Program-made: the position numbers and the translations under genes | The notes under the pieces: generated by a model | What the model was told of the DNA's origin: nothing | What the model saw: only the letters and a program-made list of their open reading frames with translations | Database searches by the model: none | In this document: piece after piece, positions 8,200 to 11,634 of the stretch | Layout of the letters: each line of letters starts with the position of its first letter | How positions within the stretch are numbered: the first letter of the stretch is position 1 | NCBI RefSeq assembly: GCF_046542825.1 | Contig: NZ_JBKHAQ010000089.1 | Location: 1-11,634, forward strand | Direction of reading: 5' to 3' | DNA: 11,634 nucleotides | Source of the DNA: Rhodosalinus sp046542825 | GTDB taxonomy: Bacteria > Pseudomonadota > Alphaproteobacteria > Rhodobacterales > Rhodobacteraceae

Positions 8200-8718
8200 T
8201 CAGTTGCCCGCAAAGCCCCCATAGCGACCTCCGTAAAAGATCAGCGGCGCACCGGCGCGCGCCTCGGCCCGCAGCACGCGGGCCACGACGATCAGGTGAT
8301 CACCGCCCTCGTGTTCGGCGACCTTCTCGCACTCGAAGCGCGCAAGGCAGCCGGCAATCGCCGGCACGCCCTCGGGGGTCTCGAACCAGTCGAGCCCTTC
8401 GAAGGCGTCGCCCGAGCGGGCGAAGCCGCGGCAGATCTCGAACTGCTCCGCGCCCATGACATGCACGGCGAAATGGCGCGCGGCGGCATAGAACGGATAC
8501 CGGCGGGAGCTTTTGGCCGGCGACCAGAGGATCAGCGGCGGGTCGAGCGAGACGCTGGCAAAGCTGTTGGCGGTGATTCCCAGCGGCCCCGTGCGGGTGG
8601 CGCAGGTCACCACGGTCACGCCGGTGCCGAAGCGGCCCAGCGCATCGCGCAGGGCGCGTTCCTGCCCCGGTCCGGGCACGATCGTCTCGCCCGCCTCGTT
8701 CGTCGCCGTTCCGGGCAT
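8200..8718 (-). CDS. flavin reductase-like protein (FMN-binding split barrel, 172 aa)
   Basis: Flavin_Reduct-domain protein of the HpaC/ActVB type, which uses NAD(P)H to reduce free FMN or FAD, often for a two-component monooxygenase. The barrel starts at about residue 22: ALGRFGTGVTVVTC (26-39), then the flavin-contact block GITANSFASVSLDPPLIL (47-64), FAVHVMGAEQ (83-92), GCLARFECE (123-131), GDHLIVVARV (139-148) and PLIFYGGRYGGF (158-169). Length is normal. The first 20 residues are probably disordered. The ATG at 8718 has GGAGG about 13 bases upstream, rather far, so the exact start is moderately certain. It lies 70 bases after dtd on the same strand and may share its transcript. No monooxygenase partner is visible in the window, so its client is unknown; some family members are oxidoreductases in their own right. 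Confidence 0.88.
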   Translation of the reverse strand: MPGTATNEAGETIVPGPGQERALRDALGRFGTGVTVVTCATRTGPLGITANSFASVSLDPPLILWSPAKSSRRYPFYAAARHFAVHVMGAEQFEICRGFARSGDAFEGLDWFETPEGVPAIAGCLARFECEKVAEHEGGDHLIVVARVLRAEARAGAPLIFYGGRYGGFAGN

Positions 8719-8788
8719 GCCGCGCCCCGCCTCCGCTGTCGTGTTCGTTGCACAGTTAGACTTGCCGCGCAGGGCGCCAAGTCCGCGC

Positions 8789-9226
8789 TCAGGTTTCCAT
8801 CCAGATCGTCACCGGCCCGTCGTTGACGAGCGACACCTGCATGTCCGCGCCAAAGCGGCCGGTGGCCACCGGCACGCCCTCGCGCTGCAGGGCCGCCGCG
8901 AAATGTTCGTAGAGCCGCCTGCCCTCGCCCGGCTCCGCGGCCGCGGAAAACCCGGGGCGATTGCCGCGCGAGGTATCGGCGGCCAGCGTGAACTGGCTGA
9001 CCACCAGCGCGGCGCCGCCCACGTCCACCACCGATCGGTTCATCCGCCCTTCGTCGTCGCGAAAGATCCTCAGCCGAGCGAGCTTCCCCGCAAGCTTCTC
9101 CGCCTCGGCCTCGCTGTCGCCCTGCATGGCGCAGACCAGCACCATCATCCCCGGCCCGATCTCGCCCAGCACGGCGCCTTCCACGCTCACCCGCGCCTCG
9201 CTCACCCGCTGCACGACTGTCCGCAT
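8789..9226 (-). CDS. dtd: D-aminoacyl-tRNA deacylase (145 aa)
   Basis: Hydrolyses D-aminoacyl-tRNAs (and Gly mischarged on tRNA-Ala) in the cytoplasm, recycling tRNA and keeping D-residues out of proteins. The whole protein fits the DTD family in length and content. It starts MRTVVQRVSEARVSVEG, and carries the two signature motifs: SQFTLAAD (77-84) with the Thr80 region at the active site, and NDGPVT (135-140), whose Gly-Pro pair is the cross-subunit chirality filter. SRGNRPGFSAAAEP (86-99) is also a family block. The ATG at 9226 has AGGGGA 7-8 bases before it. It is divergent from hsp20, with 147 bases between the two starts, and is followed 70 bases later by the flavin reductase gene. Confidence 0.95.
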   Translation of the reverse strand: MRTVVQRVSEARVSVEGAVLGEIGPGMMVLVCAMQGDSEAEAEKLAGKLARLRIFRDDEGRMNRSVVDVGGAALVVSQFTLAADTSRGNRPGFSAAAEPGEGRRLYEHFAAALQREGVPVATGRFGADMQVSLVNDGPVTIWMET

Positions 9227-9297
9227 CGCCCCGTCCCCTGCCCTGCGGCGCGCAAGGTGCCCCGCAGGCCGCGGCGATGCAACCGCGCGGCAGGCGA

Positions 9298-9311
9298 TTG
9301 ACGCGCGTCAA
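9298..9311. promoter_or_regulatory. Crp/Fnr-type palindrome (TTGAC-N4-GTCAA)
   Basis: TTGACGCGCGTCAA is a perfect 14-base palindrome with the half-site layout of the Crp/Fnr superfamily (TTGAT/C-N4-A/GTCAA), as used by FnrL and Dnr/NnrR-type regulators in Rhodobacteraceae. Its centre is about 69 bases before the hsp20 ATG and 78 before the dtd ATG, so it could act on either gene. It is the only such site I noticed in the window. I could not find a clear -10 box at the spacing of an activating site. Confidence 0.55.
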
Positions 9312-9341
9312 ACACATCTGCCGCGACGTGAGGCAGAAAGC

Positions 9342-9366
9342 CCCTGTGTCACCTGCACAGAAGGAG
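9342..9366 (+). promoter_or_regulatory. hairpin abutting the hsp20 ribosome binding site; possible RNA thermometer
   Basis: CTGTG (9344-9348) pairs with CACAG (9356-9360) around a 7-base loop, and the Shine-Dalgarno AAGGAG (9361-9366) follows directly. CC at 9342-9343 could pair with GG at 9363-9364 with two bulged A's, partly hiding the site. A second stem, CTGCC/GGCAG, lies upstream at about 9318-9336. Imperfect stems over the binding site are typical of ROSE-type thermosensors of small heat-shock genes, but this one is short and does not carry an obvious ROSE consensus. Confidence 0.3.
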
Positions 9367-9373
9367 AATCGCC

Positions 9374-9793
9374 ATGGTCGAGAAATCCCAGATGTCCGGT
9401 CTGTGGCCCGCGCTCTACGATCCCTTCCGCAGCCTCGGCGCGCGCGTGGCAGAGATGCTGGCCCCCGCCTCGGACGCCAGCGGCGGCGAGGACGCCTATA
9501 CCATCACGATGGAACTGCCCGGCGTGTCCGAAGAGGACATCGAGGTGAACGTCGATGCCGGCGTCATCACCGTGAAGGGCGAAAAGAAGTCAGGGCGCGA
9601 GGAGACGGGCGACACCTGGTTCTTCACCGAGCGGCAATACGGCAGCTTCACCCGCTCCTTCCGCCTGCCCGCCGACGCGGTGCAGGACCAGGTCGAGGGC
9701 CACATGAAGGACGGTGTGCTCACCATCACCGTCCCGCGTAAGCGCCCCGAGCCGCAGGGCGGCAAGAAGAAGGTCGAGATCCGCAGGGGCTGA
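9374..9793 (+). CDS. small heat-shock protein, Hsp20/alpha-crystallin family (139 aa)
   Basis: ATP-independent chaperone that holds unfolding proteins, normally as a large oligomer in the cytoplasm. The ATG at 9374 is set by AAGGAG 7 bases upstream. A short N-terminal arm (LWPALYDPFRSL, 10-21) precedes the alpha-crystallin domain at about 39-122: YTITMELPGVSEEDIEVNV (42-60), VITVKGEKK (64-72), ERQYGSFTRSFRLP (86-99) and the hallmark DGVLTITVP (113-121). The C-terminal tail holds VEI (134-136), a variant of the IxI/V motif that clips neighbouring dimers together. The N-terminal arm is relatively short, which may mean a simpler oligomer. Its upstream region carries a Crp/Fnr-type palindrome and a hairpin at the binding site, suggesting control by oxygen/redox and possibly temperature. 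I see no convincing sigma-32 promoter. Confidence 0.94.
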   Translation: MVEKSQMSGLWPALYDPFRSLGARVAEMLAPASDASGGEDAYTITMELPGVSEEDIEVNVDAGVITVKGEKKSGREETGDTWFFTERQYGSFTRSFRLPADAVQDQVEGHMKDGVLTITVPRKRPEPQGGKKKVEIRRG

Positions 9794-9800
9794 GAGCGTC

Positions 9801-9825
9801 CGGGGCGCGGCCCCGCCGCGCCCCG
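9801..9825. terminator. bidirectional terminator between hsp20 and the zinc-ribbon gene
   Basis: CGGGGCGCGG (9801-9810), loop CCCCG and CCGCGCCCCG (9816-9825) form a perfect 10-bp all-GC stem. It begins 8 bases after the hsp20 stop and ends at the base next to the zinc-ribbon gene's stop codon. There is no T-run on either side, so it may act by pausing or transcript-end protection. Confidence 0.6.
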
Positions 9826-11001
9826 TCAGTAGAACGAGGGCTCGAAGCTCGCTCCATCCGCCCAGAGTTCGGGGTTCTGTGCAAGCCACCAGCCCAGCGC
9901 GCCCGCGATCAGCAGGCCCGTGACGATCGCCGCCGCAAGCTTCACGGCGGACCAGGGCCGTTCGCCCTGCACCCGGCCGGTGCGGCCGTTGACGACGAAG
10001 CGGTAGGTCCTGCCGCGATACCTGTAGGCCGCAAGCCACACGGGCAGCAGAACGTGCTTGAAGGTGACGTCGCTGACGGCGGTGTCGATGGCATGGATGC
10101 GCTGCGCGTCGCCGCCGATGTCGAAGGCCACGTCGCGGCGGATCACGCGATCCATCTTCGCCCGCGCCTCCTCGTAGCCCTCGGGCAGCGCGACCTGATA
10201 GCCTTCCGCCCGGAAGCCCGCCAGGAACTCCGGCCGGTAGGGTTCGAGCGCGGCAAGATCCCAGGGCTCGAGCGCGTCGGTGAAGCGTTTGGGCAGCGAA
10301 CGCGAGGCCAGCACCAGCACGTCGTCGAAGAACCGCGCGACGCGTCCCGACACGGGCGTCCAGCGGATCTTGCGCACCCGTTTCCGCGCGGGCTTGCCGT
10401 CGCGCATCACCGTGACGGTGACGTAATAGGCGGTGCCGCGCATCCCCGAATAGCGGCTCGCGGTCTGCGCGTCGAAGGTCCAGTAGGGCACGTAGATGCC
10501 CTGCATCCGCCGCCCCTTGCGCGCGTATTGCTGAAGCCCGTTCGGCGCGAACCACAGCCGGCCCAGCCAGTCGCGCATCGCCCGCCGTGCTGCCGCCTCG
10601 TCGAGCGCGAAGGGCAGCACGCCGCGCGGCTTGACGTGGCGGTGCGTGCCGGTGTCCGTCACCACCGGGGTCGCGCAGAAGGGGCATTCCTTGGCGTGAA
10701 TGTCCGGGTCGAACTCCACCTCCGCCCCGCAGTTGGGGCAACGCGAGACGCGGGTTTCCTCCATCTCGGCCGCAGGCAGCTGCGCGTCGAGCGCGGCGCG
10801 GAAATCGAGCTCGCGGATCGCGGGGACAGGGACGCCCTCGACGTCTTCGGCGTGTCCGCAGTGGTCGCAGACCAGCCGCCCCTTCGCCGGCTCGAAGCGC
10901 AGGTCGGCGCCGCATCGCTCGCAGGGAAAGCGATGCTCTTCGGTGGCGTCGCGCGGCGGCGGCGCGGGCGCCTCGGGGGTGGGCGGCGGCGGGGGCTGCA
11001 T
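9826..11001 (-). CDS. two-zinc-ribbon protein with a C-terminal membrane helix (391 aa)
   Basis: A conserved protein of unknown function; relatives are often labelled TFIIB-type zinc ribbon protein or, wrongly, primosomal protein N'. A proline-rich head (MQPPPPPTPEAPAPPP) is followed by two zinc ribbons: Cys27/Cys30 (CERCG) with Cys45/Cys48 (CDHCG), and Cys88/Cys91 (CPNCG) with Cys106/Cys109 (CPFC). A middle region rich in aromatic residues includes GIYVPYWTFDAQT (168-180), SRYSGMRGTAYY (182-193) and VLLPVWLAAYRYRGRTYRFV (317-336). One hydrophobic helix lies at about 354-373 (AAAIVTGLLIAGALGWWLA), then a short polar tail. I infer a single-pass anchored protein whose ribbons face the cytoplasm. 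There is no helicase motif, so a PriA role is not supported. GGAGG lies 11 bases before the ATG. It converges on hsp20. In other alphaproteobacteria, as I recall, relatives sit by SPFH/virion-core-like genes; none is seen here. Confidence 0.8.
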   Translation of the reverse strand: MQPPPPPTPEAPAPPPRDATEEHRFPCERCGADLRFEPAKGRLVCDHCGHAEDVEGVPVPAIRELDFRAALDAQLPAAEMEETRVSRCPNCGAEVEFDPDIHAKECPFCATPVVTDTGTHRHVKPRGVLPFALDEAAARRAMRDWLGRLWFAPNGLQQYARKGRRMQGIYVPYWTFDAQTASRYSGMRGTAYYVTVTVMRDGKPARKRVRKIRWTPVSGRVARFFDDVLVLASRSLPKRFTDALEPWDLAALEPYRPEFLAGFRAEGYQVALPEGYEEARAKMDRVIRRDVAFDIGGDAQRIHAIDTAVSDVTFKHVLLPVWLAAYRYRGRTYRFVVNGRTGRVQGERPWSAVKLAAAIVTGLLIAGALGWWLAQNPELWADGASFEPSFY

Positions 11002-11357
11002 GCGTCGGGACGCCTCCGGCGGGGTATCGTCAAGCAGGAAAAAATCTTCTTTGCCGAAGGGTTGGCGCGGAGCAATTCACGCGGACCCACGCCTGTGTCC
11101 ACTTCTGGATCTCTGCGCAGCATAGTCCATCTTTTCTGGCTGATGAAGGCCTGCAGGAGTCCTGTTGAGCTTGGTCGCGAGAGAGGGCCGAGGTGGACGC
11201 ATCCCGCGAATCCAGCGGACGACGTCTGCGTCAGGACCCGTTGATCAGGCTCCAAGCGTCTGTTCCACTGCTCGAACAGCGAGCGGTGACAGGAGCACTC
11301 TCTTCTGGCTGACGGACGCGCTGACGGCGCGTCTCGGGCCCCACTTCCCGAAGTCCC
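11002..11357. other. gap without a recognised gene; AT-richer dip
   Basis: About 356 bases upstream of the zinc-ribbon gene show no frame with recognisable protein content on either strand. By hand count, 11041-11100 is 35/60 GC and 11101-11160 is 31/60 GC, well below the roughly 70% of the flanks; 11161-11220 returns to 40/60. It contains a candidate promoter (11119-11147), a 13-base direct repeat with one mismatch (11131-11143 and 11300-11312), and two hairpins: CTGTTC/GAACAG near 11260-11280 and GACGCGC-TGACG-GCGCGTC at 11315-11333. It may be a promoter region joined to decayed mobile DNA. Confidence 0.5.
11119..11147 (-). promoter_or_regulatory. candidate promoter for the zinc-ribbon gene
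   Basis: On the minus strand TTCATC (11147-11142) and TATGCT (11124-11119) are exactly 17 bases apart, in the most AT-rich part of the window. Transcription would start near 11112 and leave a leader of about 110 bases. The -35 match is weak (3 of 6), so this is tentative. Confidence 0.3.
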
Positions 11358-11513
11358 ATGGCAAGGCGAACCGGGCTGTCTCGCAACACCATCAGGAAGT
11401 ATCTGCGGGCGCGGGATGCGCTTGCTGTCGGCTGCCGACGCGAGGAACACTCCGAACCCGCCGATCTGCAACAGGATCGCCGGCGGGCGGTGGAGCGCGG
11501 TCAGGAGCCCTGA
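11325..11513 (+). pseudogene. possible relic of an IS21-type transposase (IstA helix-turn-helix)
   Basis: In the frame between the TGA at 11322-11324 and the TGA at 11511-11513, codons 11358-11417 read MARRTGLSRNTIRKYLRARD. This resembles the helix-turn-helix of IS21-family IstA proteins (IARRTGLSRNTVRKYLR-like). The sequence before it (RRVSGPTSRSP) and after it (ALAVGCRREEHS...) does not resemble IstA, and no istB or terminal repeats are seen. The likely reading is a short, scrambled remnant with only the DNA-binding helix left. A chance match or a small DNA-binding protein starting at the ATG at 11358 (51 residues, no good ribosome binding site) is possible. Confidence 0.4.
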
Positions 11514-11601
11514 GCCCGCCCCGCCTTGATGCGTGAGGCGGCGGGCGTGAGCGGTGACGTGCCGCCTGTGCCGACCGGCCCCCCCCCTGACCGGGCGCAC
11601 C

Positions 11602-11634
11602 TCAGCGCTGCTGCAGGTCGAGGATCTGGCGGTG
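11602..11634 (-). CDS. possible C-terminal tail of a gene entering from the right (ambiguous)
   Basis: On the minus strand the last bases read HRQILDLQQR followed by TGA at 11604-11602, with G or C in every third codon position, as expected for the end of a real gene here. The plus strand of the same stretch reads SALLQVEDLAV, which looks like the first strand of an ABC transporter ATPase, but no ATG start or ribosome binding site precedes it in frame. The window ends too soon to decide. I slightly prefer the minus reading because it needs no start codon. Confidence 0.25.
   Translation of the reverse strand, partial: HRQILDLQQR

Noticed and set aside
11002..11357. tRNA or other structured RNA gene in the gap
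   Set aside because: I looked for a TPsiC-like GGTTCRANTCC, a CCA end and SRP-RNA-like blocks and found none. The two small hairpins alone do not define an RNA gene.
11165..11536. A 123-codon plus-strand frame across the gene-free stretch
   Set aside because: Composition is Ser/Thr/Arg/Ala-rich with no motif, it lacks a good ribosome binding site, and it runs in a different frame through the IstA-like helix.
10659..11600. A 313-codon minus-strand open frame spanning the gap and the start of the zinc-ribbon gene
   Set aside because: It overlaps the zinc-ribbon gene in another frame, and its unique part (FEQWNRRLEPDQRVL...) shows no family motif. It probably stays open by chance.

Overview
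The window is about 70% GC, has strongly G/C-biased third codon positions, and carries gene types and signals typical of an alphaproteobacterium. I infer Rhodobacteraceae (Roseobacter/Rhodobacter-like): a Tat-type lipoprotein transglycosylase, a polyamine-type ABC operon, a TTGAC-N4-GTCAA Crp/Fnr-type palindrome, and a two-zinc-ribbon membrane-anchored protein. The assignment rests on style and gene content, not on a marker gene. It reads as chromosome; the only mobile DNA I can suggest is a weak IS21-like relic near the right edge.

Left part, plus strand (1-2304): the 3' end of a PLP-dependent aromatic-amino-acid-type decarboxylase, a short gap with a candidate hairpin and promoter, then an MltB-like lytic transglycosylase (Tat plus lipobox signal, SLT catalytic domain, C-terminal peptidoglycan-binding domain). 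It converges on the next block through an unusual run of three perfect hairpins (2309-2375).

Centre, minus strand (2376-7980): a polyamine-type ABC importer in the order ATPase (potA-like), permease (potB-like), permease (potC-like), binding protein (potD-like). The genes overlap or sit 4-18 bases apart, and a strong hairpin terminator follows potD. About 77 bases beyond potD lies a YtcJ-type amidohydrolase on the same strand. A plausible reading is uptake of a polyamine or amine-containing solute, with the hydrolase acting on a related N-acyl or N-formyl compound; the hydrolase link is inference from position.

Right-centre (8200-9226, minus): a flavin reductase-like protein and D-aminoacyl-tRNA deacylase (dtd). 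Divergent from dtd is a small heat-shock protein (Hsp20) on the plus strand. The 147-base divergent region holds a perfect 14-base Crp/Fnr-type palindrome and a hairpin abutting the hsp20 ribosome binding site.

Right part: hsp20 converges, through a perfect 10-bp hairpin, on a 391-residue protein with two CxxC/CxxC zinc ribbons and one C-terminal membrane helix (minus, 9826-11001). The last 630 bases have no convincing complete gene: an AT-richer dip, a possible promoter, a short direct repeat, an IstA-like helix-turn-helix relic, a nine-C run, and a few codons of an undetermined gene at the very edge.

I do not see a clearly new defence, CRISPR or mobile system. The most promising leads are the triple hairpin, the Fnr-type site with a possible thermosensor at hsp20, and the transporter-amidohydrolase pairing.
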